Shown: positions 1 through 13,909, counted from the stretch's first letter. The stretch is 64,000 nucleotides of DNA from Entophlyctis helioformis (GCA_025526915.1 JAHLKH010000003.1:1-64000); one strand, 5' to 3'. Numbers and translations: made by a program. Notes: generated from the sequence alone by a model not told the origin.

Positions 1-100
1 CGATGGCCTTCCAGTCTGTCTGCCTGTCTGCCTGCTTGCCAGTCTGTCTGCATATCAACGACGGAAGATGCAGCCAAGACGCTGACTGCTTCTTTCTTGC

Positions 101-724
101 ATGGTGCAACAACAGACCCTTAAGAGGAGAAACCACGGTCGCAACAAGCACGGTCGCGGTCACGTCAAGTCGGTCCGCTGCGTGAACTGCTCGCGCTGCG
201 TTCCCAAGGACAAGGCCATCAAGCGCTTCATGATCCGCAACATGGTCGAGTCTGCCGCTGTCCGTGACATTGCCGAGGCGTCGGTCTTCGAGGGTGCGTT
301 TGGCTGCTCTTGATCTGCCGCTTGCAACGCCTCTCTCGCTCTCTGGATGCCCGTCCTGCACGGCATTTCATGGAATGTGCGATGGATCTGGATGCGAGAG
401 AGGCGGCAGGCACGGCTGTTGCCGTATGGCCGATCGGATGCTGGATCTGTCGCTGACTCGCTTGCCGTCAACAGAGTACGCTCTCCCCAAGCTCTACGTC
501 AAGGTCCACTACTGTGTCTCTTGCGCCATCCACGCCCACATCGTCCGTGTCCGTTCGCGTGTCGGCCGTCGTGACCGTACTCCTCCCCAGCGTTTCCGCG
601 GCTTCAACAAGGTACGCTCCTCAACAACCCTATGCATGTTTTGGCGATCTGATCATTGGCCTAACCCACCCTGCGTCGTCTCTCACAGGACAACAAGTCC
701 AAGGCTGCTGCGACCAAGGCCTAA
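101..724 (+). CDS. RPS26: 40S ribosomal protein eS26 (RPS26)
   Basis: Structural protein of the small ribosomal subunit near the mRNA exit channel. Three exons: 101-293, 475-611 and 689-724, with GT-AG introns of 181 and 77 bp. The product contains the family hallmarks [42 protein letters not shown] and [19 protein letters not shown]; the CxxC pairs (VNCSRC and YCVSC) are the zinc-binding cysteines of eS26. The ATG at 101 gives [11 protein letters not shown], whereas eS26 proteins normally begin MTKKRRN. Bases 113-115 (CAG) could therefore be a splice acceptor with the true ATG on an upstream exon, perhaps outside the window; the start is the only doubtful part. About 120 residues, the family's usual size. 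CEP290 follows on the same strand after about 190 bp. Confidence 0.95.
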
Positions 725-799
725 GCTTTTGTACTGAACGAAAATGCAGACCGTTCGCTTTTACCTCGATCCCTCTTTGTCCATTTCAGTCAGTCAACC

Positions 800-833
800 A
801 GTCAGCCAGCCAGCCAGCCAGCCAGCCAGGCAC
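800..833. repeat. CCAG tetranucleotide repeat upstream of CEP290
   Basis: Tandem CAGC/CCAG units in the 188-bp gap between the eS26 stop and the CEP290 start. The same tetranucleotide (or its complement CTGG) recurs in other gaps and introns of the window, for example near 13565, 25530, 41440 and 53695. Confidence 0.8.
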
Positions 834-912
834 TGTTTGCCAGAAACACGTTGAGCTGGACCACCTGCAGAGTTTACAATGTTGCCAGCTCAACAACCAA
901 CGCAGTCGCCAA

Positions 913-3900
913 ATGTCAGACGACGCGCCATTCGCGCCAGCGCCAAAGACTGGCGTCCTCAACTGGGACCAGGTTCTTGCCATCCGCACAGACACCAACG
1001 TCCGTTCAACCGCTGCCATCTCCACTCTCTCCATCCAGCCCTTGTCTCTCACACTGCGCACCAACACGCTTTAGGATGCCGACTATCTGTCGCTCGAGTT
1101 GGACCGTGTTTCGCGCATGCTCGTGGACGCCAATGTTCAGCCGTCCGACCCGCAGATAACACTCGAGCGCATGCTGCAGGCTTTCCGAGTGGCACAGCTG
1201 CTCATCGAGTTGCGTACATCTGCTGTTTCTTGACGCTACTCTCGCCACGCTGCAAACCCCTGCAAGCTGACACGGCTGTGCTTGCCAACATGCTCGCCAC
1301 GCGTTGCGTCACGACACGCTCGCCCAAAAGGCTGGCCGATGCCAAGGCCAAAAACCTCGACTCGCAGCTGTACATGGCCAACGCAAAGAACCAGGACGTT
1401 GAGATTGAGAATAAGCGTCTGCGCAACCTGAGCGCCAAGTCAACAGACCCAACATTTATTGGTCAGCGTTTGATGCACCATGCCAGACTGCACTCGATGC
1501 GGCTGGCCGACTGACTGGTGCTGGCCTGCTCAGAGATCCGGAACCTCAAAGACGAGCTGATTATGCTAGAGCAGCAAAACGTCGCTGCCAGACGCGACCT
1601 GGAGCGTGCCGAAGAGTCGCTCGATGCAGAACGCTCTGTGGTCGCCCAACTGACGGTCAACCTCAAGGACGAAAAGGCTCGTTCGGGTGTGCTCCAAGAC
1701 ACCAACAAGCGTCTCGACGAGGAAGTCAAGAGCCTCCGCAACCAGCTGTCCGACCAACGCACGCGCATCCAGTCTCGCAACATTGACCAGGACCAATTCA
1801 AACTCCAGCTGACGGAAAAGAATGCAGAGCTCAACCGGTACATTGCCGAGGTCCAAATGCTCAGCACTGAGAACAAGCACATGTCGGAAGAGATCGAGTT
1901 GATGGCGCAGGAGCTCGAGGCTGCTGTTGGCGAGCTTGAGCGGTCAGTGCCATTGACGGTGCGATGCTCCTTGTGTGGCTGCTAACGAGATGGTTGCTGC
2001 AGGAACGGCAAAGAGCTCCAGGAAGCACGCGACTTGCTGGACGGCAACGATGCGCTCATTGAGGACCTTACGGACGAACGTGACGCTCTTCAAATCAAGA
2101 TTGAAGATCTGGCCGAGCAACTGGAGCAGCAGGGCGACAATCACGACGGTGTTGAAGACGAGCTGCGCAACGAACTGAATGACGTCAATGTAGGTTGCAT
2201 CTTTCACTGCGACTCGTTTGGAGGCCGTTCGCCTGCTAAACAGCATGGCCAAAGGACGTCGTGGCAGAGCTCAAAGCGACGATCCGCAACAAGGACGTTG
2301 AGATTCGCGAACTGGAGGCAGACGTTGCAGCATGCCGCAAGGCACTGGCAGTGTCCACGTCTGACGATCTCAAGAATGAGATCTCGCAAAAGGGTGGGCA
2401 TGCTTGGCAGGTGTCGTAAAAGCATGCCTTGCTGACCCGAATCGCACTCTGCAGAGGCAACCATCCGATCATTGACAGAGAAGCTGCAAGAGTCTCAAAG
2501 GGACTTTGAGGTGCTCAGCGTGGACTGGGACCGTCTGGACCAATACATGCAGGCGACAAAGGTCTGCTGGCGCTTGCTTGCTTGCTTGCAGCCTCGAATG
2601 GCAGAAACACAGGGTTGACAAGAGGCATTGCATACCAGAGCGATCTGCACTCGAGACGCAACACGCAGCAGACGGCTCGAGAGCATTCGACGGCAAAAGG
2701 TATCAGAGATCAGCTTGAGAGCACCAAGAAACTCAAGGAGCAGATCCAAGTGTGTCAAGATCGCCAAAAGGAGGATGCTGCCAAGATCAAAGCGCTGCAG
2801 ACCCAGCTGGAGGACAAGGAGAACGCGATTGTGGACCTGCGAGAGCGCCTTGACATTTACGAGCAGGGGACGTACGGCTTGCGCGATGCCGTGGCCGAAG
2901 TCAAAAGCCTCAAGCTGCAGGTGTCGATCCGTGACAGCGAGATTGAAGACTATGCGCAGCAGATCAACGACCTTGCAGCGCAGGTGTGTATGCTCACCAA
3001 CTCTAGTCGAGGCCTGTGCAAGTTGGTGGACGCTAACGTGCAAGTGCAGTCTGCAGATCTGGCCGAGGAAAACTCGGACCTGCGCCAGAAGCTTGGCATG
3101 GACCCGCAATCGCCCATCGACATTGCCAACCTCAAGAGCACCAAAACCGTCGAGCTGGTGCGTCTGGTTGACAGACCTGGATGGCAGCACGACTACTAAC
3201 ATGACTGTGGCGCGTCTGGGGCAAACAGGAAAAGTACAAGTCGCTCAGTATCCGTCTCCAGAAAGAGATTGAGAAGCTCGAAGACGAGAGGCTGCAGCTC
3301 AAGGCGTCACTGCGTCTTCATGCCATGGAGCGCGGCGAGCGTGCCATCAGTCTTGGACTCACCGCAAAGGATCTTGCAGCCATCGAGGACTATGCCGACA
3401 AGCTGCGCATGGGCCAGCGACCTGCCGTCCCTGAAGTGCCAGGTGAGCCATCGCCTTGCTTTTGGAGCATGCGCTGGCACAAGCTGACCATGGCTCGTTT
3501 TGTATTCCTATAGTTGTGCCGGTTGTGCCCAAGCCGCGCAGAGAAGAGCCCAAGCCGCCGGTTGAGATCATCCGGCCCGTCCTCAACATCGCCCAGCTCG
3601 ACAAGCTGACGCTTGAGCTTGAGCGCATCCACACAGATGCTGCTGACACCAAGTCGCGACTCATGGCATTGCAGGACGATTACCGGAAGCTGCTTGAAGA
3701 AAACGGCACCATTCAGGCTGCGGTGACCGAGGTGTCTCAGGCACTCATCCGACACGCAGACGATGTCAGCGACGTAAGGGCAGGGTGTCGACATGCACAC
3801 GCACAATGGCTGGAGCGCTAACCATGCTCTGCAAACAGGGACACGCGCATCCGTTCCCGATGGTCGAGCAGCTGGTCTCGCTGCTGCAGTCTAAATTCAA

Positions 3901-6900
3901 GCAGACTCCTGTCGCAGATGCCATCGCACATGTCGAGCGCAGTACAGCCAAGGTCAGCCGCCAGCTGCGCATCGAGCTCGAAGATTCACGCAAGCAATCG
4001 GCACAGCTGTTGTCACAGATCGACACTCTCAAGTCGCAGCTGGATGCTGCTGCCGCCGAGACGGCCGATCTGAAAACGAAACTCGGCCATCGAGAGAGGC
4101 GATTTGTGGATCTGCCCGCCGAGCTCACGCTGTCGTCTGTCAATGGATACTCGTCTCTGGTCGACCAGCTCATCACCTGTGTTGCGGATCTTCACGAACG
4201 AGAGGACGAGCTGAAGCAGAGCGAACGCGTGCTTGAGCAATGCCAGGACGCCTACGAAGAGCTCAATGCCAAAACCCTCATGCTGTTCCGCGACCATCAG
4301 CAGCTGAAGCAATCGCACGAGTCGGAAGTAGCTGCACTCAAGGCGTCTGTCAAAGACGCGCAGGGTCATGCCGAGATTGCCCAGGAGCGCGTGCACAAGC
4401 TTGAAACGATGGTCGCATCCATCCAGACGTCAAGTACCGACCAACTCAAGCGGGCGGGTATCGAGGCGCAGCGCAAACTCATTGTGCTCGAAGTCAATGA
4501 GAAGCTGCTGACCCGACGATACATGGCGTTGAGCGAGGTAGAGTCGCACCTACGCAGGGAGAACAGCAAGCTGCGGGTAGGCCGCTTGCCATGCCTTGTG
4601 CGAATGGCGTACACGTGTTCCTGCCATTTGCTGACGCTGTGCTGGACAGGAGGATATGACGAGCATGGAAAAGTCTGCACGAGAGACAATCCTGCGTATC
4701 CATCGCCAGAAACGCGACTGCGAGGACTTGATCGACAACCTGCAGACCCAGTTGTCAGAGTCTGTACCCCAACAGCAGCACGCTCTGCTTGAAAATCGTC
4801 TTTCTGCCCAGATTTCCAAAACAAGGCTGCTGCTTGAGCGCGAGCGTGACTGGATTGAGCATCGCATGAGCCAAGAGAGCGCAAGCAACCGCGTCGTGCA
4901 GCTGGAAAAAGATGTCGAGAGACTGTCGCTGCAGCTGCTCGAAGCACGGTCGACGGCCGACAAGCTTCAAGGACTGCTGGATGCACAGCCCAACCAGGTA
5001 TGCTGGTGCTGCTATGTGTGTTTCATAGAAAAGTTGTCTCATCCGATCGGCATGCTGGGATCAACAGGATGCTGGATCGGCAACGTCGGCATCGAAAGAC
5101 CGCCAGACAGTAGCGACGCTGCAAGTCCAGATCGAAGTGCTTGAAAAGCGCACAGAGCTGGCAGAGTCCAAGGTCAAGGCACTCGAAACGGTCGAGTCAG
5201 AGTTGAATGCACGGCTCGACACGCTCGATCGGCTGTACATGGACAGCAAGCAGGAATCGCTTCGGATACAGGAAGATCTGCTTCAAGTACAGAACGAGTA
5301 CACTGTGCGTTACTGGGTTCAGAGCGTGTAACGCTGTCGGGCAGGCTGACAGTGCATTGCGTGGAAATGCGTGCAGGGAGGTGCCAACCGCCAGCAGTAC
5401 GAAGCGATGCTGGCCGAGCAAAAGACACTCAAGGACGAGATCCAATCACTACGAAACGATGTGCACAAGTGTTAGTCGCATCGACTCGGCATGCATGTTG
5501 CAGTACCGCTGACAGGAATGCATTGGCACAGACAAGGACTTGTCAGACATTTCAGCCAACCAAGCCGCCGATCTGATCCACCTACGCAAGATGGACGAAA
5601 AGGAAAGGGACATTCTGCGATCGGCCGTCCAGGAGCTGCAAATGGAGAACGACGACAAACTCATTATCGGCAAGCTGCACCACCATATTCTGGCGCTGCA
5701 AATGAGCGAAGCCATGGCCCTGCGCAAGCTGGAGACGCTCAATGTCAAGTGCGCGCGACTGGAGACCACTACGCTGCAGGTACGTGGCGAGGTGGCCACG
5801 ATGGACGGCTAATGCGCTGACACGATGCTGGACGCTCAGATGGAGCAAGCCAAGGACGAGCGCGATCGACTTTTGTTCAGTTTGAGAATGGAAACCAAGT
5901 CGAGGATGCGACTGATGCAAAAGACGGTTACCGAGCTGCGTCTGAAGCTCAGTGGCGTTGTGCTTCTGAGCAAGCACGAGGTGAAACATGGCGTGATGCA
6001 TTCCTTTGGATGTGGATGCGCTGCTCTGACAGGCGTGACCTTGCAGAGGGCGTGTGACACGATGCGTATGCTGGACGACAGGAAACGCGCTGCTGAAGCA
6101 CAGCTTGCCAAGCTAAAGACAGAGAAGCGCGACATTGAAGGTGTGCAGCGCGGTTGCTCGGCCAGCCTCTTGTCGATAGCGTGTCGCTAACCCACGCCAA
6201 TCGCATCGCCTAAACAGGCCGCCTTGACGATGCGCAGCTGCGGATGAGCGAGCAGAACAATCTGATTGCGGCGTTGAAGGATGCCACGAACGCACAAAAG
6301 CGTGTCGCTGCTTGGCACACCAAGATGCTCACGTCGCAGATCGACCTCATCAAGCACAAGCGAGAGTTGGTCGACATGCGCACAACATCAGAGGCCACAA
6401 AACGCGAGCTCAAGGCAAGCCAGACACGGGCATCCGAGCTCGAGGATGCACTGTTGAGTCTGCAAAACGAGATTGATCAGCAACAGCTTGAGTGGGAGAT
6501 GCGTCAAGGAGAGCTTGAGAACACGATCCAGCAGTATGAGGAGGAGCGGGACCAGATATTCCAGTGCGCCACAGCCGGCGAGGTACACTACGCATGTCAA
6601 TGCATCGTATGCAGGCTGCTGCAAGCAGCACTTGGCTGACCGGATGTCCATGCAATGCATGCGGTTTGCGTATCAGCTGAAGGACATGCTGCCAGATCGC
6701 GCGCTTCCCATCGGCCAGCAACTCGAGACAGCGCTTCGGATGCTTGTTGAGCGATCCAAGCAAGTCAAAGTGCTCGAGTTCAAGCTGCAGCAAGTGGACA
6801 CGGAGCTGGGCGAGCTCAAGTCGAAACTCAAGGTTTGAGCCGCATGCCAGCATCAGGGACTGCTTTGTTGACTAACGTGCGGTGACGCAGGAAAACTCGG

Positions 6901-9900
6901 ATGCGCTGGTGCAAAAGGACTCGGACATTATCAGTCTGCAACTCAAGGTCGCCTCGTCAGATGCAAGGCAAAACGTTGAAAAGAGCGAAAAGTCGCTCGC
7001 GATTGGTACGAGCGTGGTCTGGCCTGCCATGTCGAAAGCTATGCTGCGTGGCATGAGTTGCCGCTGACAGAGCCAACATGCCAGACATGGGCGTGTTTGA
7101 GATTGCACGAGAGCGCGAAACAGAGGCGATCCGCATTGCAAAGGCGACCATTGAGTCTCTGCGGCGACAGATTGAGCAAAAGGAAGAGCTGGTTGACAAG
7201 TACCGAGAGATGGTCAAGGGCGTGCGCAAGGACGTGGTCAAGCTGACGCAGGACCACAGGGTCGAGCTGGAGAAGAAGGAGGCGATGATCAACGAGCTGC
7301 GCAACGACCGCATCAGTCGTGCAACAAAGGTCCCAGACATCTCGCCCGGCCCTGGATCGAAAGAAGTGTAAGCCAATGATGACCATGTCAAGAGACGCAC
7401 GGTTGTCGTCGAATGGGTAGTCTGACGAATGACTGCAGCGAACACGACGACGACGCGATTGACCGCATGCAGCGACTCTTGGCTGCCAAAGTAAGCCGGT
7501 CGCTCTCTTCTTTGCACGTTTGCTTGGCGGCTGACCAGTCTGCTTGAACCAAATAGGAAGCAGCACACGCAGATCTGCAAAAGAAATTGGATCAGCTGAG
7601 TGTTCTGCAGGCCGACGCAGTCGAGAGCAAGCAGGCACTTCAATCACGTCTTGATGAGCTGCAGATGACGCTTGACGAGAAAGACGGCCAAATCGCAGCC
7701 AAGGTAGATACAAAGAGGTACCATCTTGTATTTGCTGGCATAACAACTTACTGGTGATGAAGACGGAAGACATTGCCATGCTGCACAAGGAGATGGCAGA
7801 GTTGCGCAGGACGATGGAGGAGACGGTCCAGGAGATCGAGTCGCGTCCGCAGCCGCCTGATCTGACCGACACTGTCAAGCGTCTTGAAAGCGATATTGAG
7901 CAGCGAGACGCCAAGCTGAGTAGCCTCAACAAAGTGATCAACAAGGCAGGCGTTTGCTGTCAAGCGTCGCGTGTGGAGGGGATACTGGCTTACCCGTACC
8001 CTCTGTCCCAGCTCAAGGCACAGCTGATTGAGACTGCCAAGCTCGCAGCCGAGTCCAAGATCCAGCATTCGAACGAAAAGTAAGCTGGATGCGACTGCAT
8101 ACCGTGATACAGCCAGCATTGGCTGATCAGTGAGCCCTCGATAGCATCAACTTCCAGGAGCTGCTCGAAGCCAAGACAAGCGATCTGACATCCAAAGCTA
8201 TGCAACTGGATGCCAAGACGAAGAGGTGGGCACTCTACGCCGATGCACCAAATGACAGTGATTGACCATGGCAATCCATCAGAATGGCGGCTGCTATTGA
8301 GACGCACAAGAGCGACAAGGCGAATCTGGAGACGGACGTCATGCGTCTAACGGAAGAGCTTGGTATGCTGAGGCAATCGCAGGCCGTGGGAGTTGCTGCA
8401 TGTGCAAGATCTGACGCTTTGCTGCTGGGGTTTATAGCCAAGAGAGAGAAGGAAGTTCTCGCAAAGAGCGCGGAAAACATGCGGCTTCAAAAGGCATTGC
8501 GCGAAATGCAGGAGGGCACAGCTTCGGTAGGAGTGTCTGTACATGCTGGCATGGCGCGATCCAGACGTGCTCATCTGGCCCAATGGTGGTTCTCGTGCAG
8601 AAACTGCCCGTGCTGGGACCAGAGCCGCCGTTGCCAGCCAAGTCTGTCCAGTCTGGCGGTGTCAGCAGCACGACTGGCGGCCTAGTCGGATCCGAAGGCA
8701 CATCCAAGACAGACAAGTGGGAGTTGGAGAAAAAGTACATTCGCAAGGTGGAGACTCTCAAGACCAAGCTGCATGCAAAGGTGCGCATTGCTTGGCAAAC
8801 TGTAGTGCCTGGTTCATGCACAACTTACAAAGGACGAGCAGATTCAAGAGAGCGATGAGCTCGGCAAGACGGTCGAAGCACTCAAGCAGTCGCTCAGCCG
8901 CTCGGAAAACGACCGACTGCGACTCCAAAGCAAACTCGGCACGCTCTCGGCAAAGATGTCAAGTCTCAAAACGCTTGTTGGCAAGGAGCACGCATCCAAC
9001 ACTGGAGACCGTGCGGCAGGCTCGGATGCCGATGCAACGCGTGATTCTGCAAGCACGTCCAAGAAGAGCCATGAAGATCTAGCCACGATGCGACAGATGA
9101 TCGAACGTCTGCAGTCTGATGCCGACGCCAACATGCGCGACGTGGTTGCAAAGAACCAGGAGCTGCTTGCCAAGCGCACAGAGATTTCTCAGCTGCAAGA
9201 CAAGGTTAGGATGCTGGAAGAGGTCAACGAGCAGCTGCACAAGAGCGGATCGGCATTCTCGGCCGATGTGTCACCTACAATGGCAGTTGGCGAGTCGCTG
9301 AGCGGCGCCAAGTCCCCTGGCATCGTTGCAACTCTCGAGTCGCGTATCAAAGACCTCATGGTATGTACACATGCACTCGTGCCAGTATCGGATTGGAGGC
9401 GATGCGTGCATGCTAAAGACTGCCGCGTGTTGACTCTGCAGGACAAGGCAAACCAAGCCGAGAACGACAAGATGCGTGCAGAGAGTGCCATGATCCAAGT
9501 CAAGTACGAGAGCGACCGTGCAGCAGCAGAGTTGAAGCGACTGCAGGCCAAGATGGGCGAGCTTGAGCAGCGGCTCGAGGCATACGAGCGTGGACTGGCG
9601 CCGTTGCCCCAAGCATCAGCCGCACTATTCAAGACGCTGGGATCCAAGTCGCACGAGGATCTGGTGGCAGTGATTGAGCACTTGACCAAAGTCGCTGATC
9701 GGCTGCAAGCAGACAACGAAAGCCTCCGCAAAGCCAATGTGCCGCACGCCAAGTACGCCGAGCTGCTTGCGGAAGTCAAGAGGCTCAAGAAGGAGCGGGC
9801 AGAGATGGACGAAAAGCAGCGCGGCTCTGACCAGGCCGGCACCAAGGTGGCCCGGTAAGACCCACGCGTGTTTCGGGGGCAGTTGCCATGCACGACATTC

Positions 9901-10698
9901 GAACCTGACACTGAACGGGCGGATGTGTGGACAGGATCGAGGAGGAGAACACCAAGTTGCGGAGACATTTGCGGCGCGAAACAGACAAACTCAAGGGCTG
10001 CAATCGCGGGTCGACGAGCTGAGTCTGACCAAAGAGCAGCTTCTCACCGAAGTGGTTGCACTCCGCAAGGCACTTGGCGGCATTGATGTGCCGATAACGA
10101 CCAAGGACGAGATTGTCGAGCTCAAGGAGCATATTCTGGAGATGGTAACCCCGCGTTGCCGTCCAGTGTGGCTTGGCTTGACATGTGCAGCCAAGCTTTG
10201 CGTCATGTGCTGACCCGCTGGCCTGGACAGCAACAACAACTGGATGAGAAGGAAGCAATTTTGCAGAAGCTGATGCGGCCAGATGCCAACGAGCAGGCAC
10301 GGCTCATGGCCGATAACAGACGGCTGAGCCGCGAGCTAGAGATCTGGTCGGCGCGAGCCAACAAGCTGTCAGAGAAGATGGCGCAGCGTGATCTGGGACT
10401 CGGGCCGACCGACAAGGGCCCAAGCATGGCCGAGGTGCGAGCAGCCGTAAAACGAGCAGCCGATCTCGAGACTGAGAACAAGGAGCTGCGAGGTATGCAA
10501 ACGACCGATTGCTGGCACTGCGCGTTGACAGAAGCCGGACTGATGTTGCTGGCTGTGCACACAGCGATGCTGGATGAGCACGCAGCAAAACCGCAGGTGC
10601 ATGAAGAGCTCGAGGATCTCAAGCACAACTACCGCGAGGCACTGCGTCTCAATATGCAACTGGAGGAGCAGCTCAAGCGGAGGGCGTCGGCATCATGA
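913..10698 (+). CDS. CEP290: CEP290, ciliary transition-zone coiled-coil protein
   Basis: Giant coiled-coil protein that bridges axonemal microtubules and membrane at the ciliary transition zone. About 25 exons separated by short GT-AG introns; the first two are probably 913-999 and 1075-1213 and the last ends with TGA at 10696-10698. Recognised by several blocks typical of CEP290: LNWDQVLAIR at the N-terminus, YGLRDAVAEVKSLK (near 2870) followed by RQKLGMDPQSPIDIANL (near 3080) and ERGERAISLGLTAKDL (near 3330), VNEKLLTRRYMALSEVE (near 4490), KLHHHILALQMSEAMALRKLE (near 5670, N-terminal 20 residues most telling), and NNLIAALKDATNAQKRVAAW (near 6260). All recognised frame changes coincide with plausible introns, so the gene looks intact. 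Predicted length is around 2,500-2,700 residues, similar to animal CEP290. Some exon edges (notably exon 3 around 1260-1340) are uncertain. Its presence implies that the organism builds a flagellum. Confidence 0.93.
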
Positions 10699-10843
10699 CC
10701 CGCGAGCCAAAACGCGTCATCAATGTGCGGGTGGCGCGCCACCTGCCCCACATCTCCACGCGGCTGGATGTGCCATTGTTGCCAGGACAATAAAAAGTCA
10801 AAAGCAGGTGCTCCACGCTTATCGGCATCATCAGCAACTCGCC

Positions 10844-11204
10844 ATGTCCTCTGCTATCAGCGACACACCCTCGGTCACGACGTCGTCCAACGCAGGAGGC
10901 AGCCCCACGACGCCTGATCCGCATGCCAACCCGACAACCGACCTCATTTCGCCCACAGGCGGCATCTTCCCGCGGCCTGTCCTCGACCGCTCACAGACGT
11001 CTGCCAACCTCGGCTTTGACCGCCAGTTTGCCTGGTTCTCCAAGTGAGTCCCTTCTGCACGCCACCAATGTTCCCTTGCGCAAGTTGTGCAGGCGGCTGA
11101 TGCGGGATGGCTGTAGGAACAACATGCCCAATGCGTCACACATGAACACCCGCCAAGCAACGCTGGCCATCTACGACCGCTTCAACATTGTGCGTGTGCT
11201 CTGA
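10844..11204 (+). CDS. Small unknown protein, two exons
   Basis: Two exons, 10844-11043 and about 11117-11204 (an alternative acceptor 24 bases upstream keeps the same frame). The roughly 95-residue product starts MSSAISDTPSVTTSS, has a Ser/Thr/Pro/Asn-rich first half with several SP and TP sites, and ends with a more ordered stretch, FDRQFAWFSK then HMNTRQATLAIYDRFNIVRVL (only the last 15 residues look conserved in character). No family recognised, no signal peptide or membrane segment. It could be a small adaptor subunit. It sits 145 bp after CEP290 and converges with the acetyl-CoA transporter, whose stop is 72 bp away. Confidence 0.6.
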
Positions 11205-11276
11205 TCCCCACAGCGAGCCACTCAGCCAGCCAACGAGAGGATATACCAACGTGAATGAACCCGCCCGCCCAGTTTA

Positions 11277-13865
11277 TTACTTTTCCTTGGTGCGCAGCCG
11301 CCATGCATGGTCGCGCAGCGACTCAAAGTAGTGGATGTTGGGCCGGATGAATAGGATCAGCGACACGAGGCCAATGACAATGCAGGCCGTGTTGACGGTG
11401 TAGTATCCGTCAGAGCGGAACTCGCAGGTGCCGCCCAGCGCAGCGCACTTGTCCCGGTTGAGTTTCTCGGAGCACTTGATGGGCGAGCCTGTAGCGTCCG
11501 CCACAGAGCACGGCGCGTCTGTAACCAGTCGACAGCCTATGTGTGTGTAGTGTGATGGTGAGTTGCGTAGTCATCAAGAGCGAGAGAAAGTGCACTGGGT
11601 GGTGCTTACCAAGAGCACAAAGTATCTGGGCCATGTGCCGCCCAGGTTGCTCAGCGTGTTGAGCAGCGTCATGTACGTTCCACCTGTGCTAGCGGTGTCA
11701 GTCGCACAACACTTCAGACTGCACGCTCCAGACTTACCAATGCTGGGATCACTGATCTTGGTAAAGTAACTGCCGAGACCCACAAACTGCAGCGTGCTGC
11801 ATAGAAAGATTAGTCATGCGCAGTGCCAAGACAAGAACCGCCTGTGCACGGTGGCTCACCCCATAAACGACGAAAACACGGTCGCGACCATTACAATAGC
11901 AAAGTACGATGTCGTGACGCCTCCAGACGGGAACGAGTACACAACGAACATGCCAAACGCCGCAGCAGCAAGGCGGCCGTAGAACGCGTACAGCCACTGG
12001 TTGTTCGCCAAATCACGCCCAATCAGTCTGCCATGCTGGCGGGCATTTCAGTATGCCAGAAGACTTACAGGTCGAAGAGGTCGAGAACCGCTGCTCCACT
12101 TGGCTGCATAGTATCCAAAAATGATCTCAAGAGGGAAGTCCAGCAGGACCTGTATCCATCATCGTGTGAGACGAATGCGCCAATCGTAAATGGCGTCCAA
12201 GCAGAAGCACATACAGCGAGAGCGAGATCCTCTTTGCTTAAACCGAGCTCAAGCAACTTGAGGCCAGTGACGGCCTCGTTGGCAATAAATCCGATCTTGG
12301 CCAGAAGCAGGACACCAATGAATCGCGTCATGTCTGCAGAGATTGGCAGGATCAGTCAACCATGCCGAGCTTGGCGTTCAAGGCAACCGTTGCTTACGGG
12401 GCATCATGCAAATATTGGCCATGGTCTTGTACACCTGTCACATTCAAGCCCGTGAGCACGGGCCCAGTCTGCAGACGGCCAAGATGCCAAAGGTTCCAGT
12501 CACGAACGTACAGATGCGATGCTGTCTACTTCTTCGAGATCAGGCGTTTCAACCTTGAAGAAGATGAGCCATGCATTGCATATGAGGAACATAACACCCC
12601 AGAACTGGAGGTACGGCCCCAGCTGCAGGATGCCAACGTCAAGAGGCGTCGATCTCAGATACGCGTTGCAGACTTCGGGCGAGTTCAGGGCCAAAAACAC
12701 AGTGAACGACAAAAAGTATCCAGTGTTGAGTCCGATGGTCTGAGCTGTTGATGGCAGTCATGTGTTAGAGCCATCCTAGCAGACACGACGCAACGTGCAA
12801 AACGCACCAGTCGATGCATACGTCTAAACCCATCCAGCATTGCGACGCAAAAGCAGTGTCAGCGAAAATGCACAATGGGCCGTGTCTGCACATGCACTTT
12901 GTACCTTGTTGTCATCATGCAGAAGCGTCAAGGCCCAGCCTGTGACAATGACACGAGTGAGTGTCGAGATAGACCAGCCATCCCAACGAGATGCGCAGCA
13001 CAGACCATCCACAGCAATGTCTTGAGTGGCGCACAGGAACACAATCGTCGTGAAGACGCCAGCCAGGAACCCAACAGGCAGTTTGTCCTGTCCATGCCAT
13101 CGAGGTCAGTCGCTGCCCGCCGTACAGGCCATGCATCCTGCATGCTGTCTTCCAGGCGTGCAAGTACCTGCTCAAGCATGGCATCGATGCTTCTGCCCAG
13201 CATGATGAGCGACAGACCCATGATCGCCTGGATAGGCACGATCCAAGACTTGCGGCGTCCGATCGACTTGAAGTAGAGCGTGTCGACAATCGGCGACCAC
13301 AGCAGCTACGCAGGTACCACACACGCACGGGTTGGCGTTAGCTAACAATCACAAGGACGGCGGCCAGGGCTGGACACGGATGCGATACCTTGAGCGAGTA
13401 CGGATACGACGAGAGCGAGAAGAGCGCCAGGTCGCTGTAGCCGAGCTTGGACTTGAGCAGAAAGGGCACGCTGCCCATGCACAGGCCGAGCGGCACGCCC
13501 TGCAGCAGGTCTGTCTCGCAAGCCAGAGCGTGAGCACGCAGTCTGTCACAGCCGACACCGCACCGCCAGCCAGCCAGCCACTCACACAGGAACACGAGGA
13601 GCGCAATGTTGGGAAGATCCTTGCGGAACTGGTCGGGCTCAGAGTGCTTGGCCGGTGGCGGCAGTCGGTTGGTCTTGGGCACGGCAGCGCCCTGCTTGCT
13701 GGCCTCGTTGAGCAGGTGCTGCTTCTCCTCCTTGATGCCCCGCGACGTCATGTGCGCCTTGCCGTCGCCGCTGGTGCTGCTCGGCACGCTGGGAACAAGC
13801 GGCTCGCTCTCGTCCTCGACATGCACGACCTGCTTGCTCGAACGCTTCGCAGCCTTCGATGTCAT
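11277..13865 (-). CDS. SLC33A1: Acetyl-CoA transporter, SLC33A1/AT-1 family
   Basis: Polytopic major-facilitator protein that in animals imports acetyl-CoA into the ER/Golgi lumen for protein and glycan acetylation. About ten exons on the minus strand; exon 1 is 13586-13865 and exon 2 13389-13510, joined in phase 1 to give FLYLLQGVPLGLCMGSVPF, closely like the animal LQGIPLGL block. Other family blocks: CATQDIAVDG, WALTLLHDDNK, AKIGFIANEAVTGLKLLE and GGTYMTLLNTLSNLGGTWP, plus the C-terminal paired-cysteine loop (CSEKLNRDKCAALGGTC) and a last membrane helix (ACIVIGLVSLILFI). The upstream in-frame GTG at 13874 is not needed; the ATG at 13863-13865 is the start. Long cytosolic N-terminus of about 90 residues. 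Only 44 bp separate this start from the stop of the F-box gene upstream. Confidence 0.92.
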
Positions 13866-13909
13866 GTTTGGCACTGTGGCGTCAAGGTTTTATTGCCACT
13901 GCTCACAGA

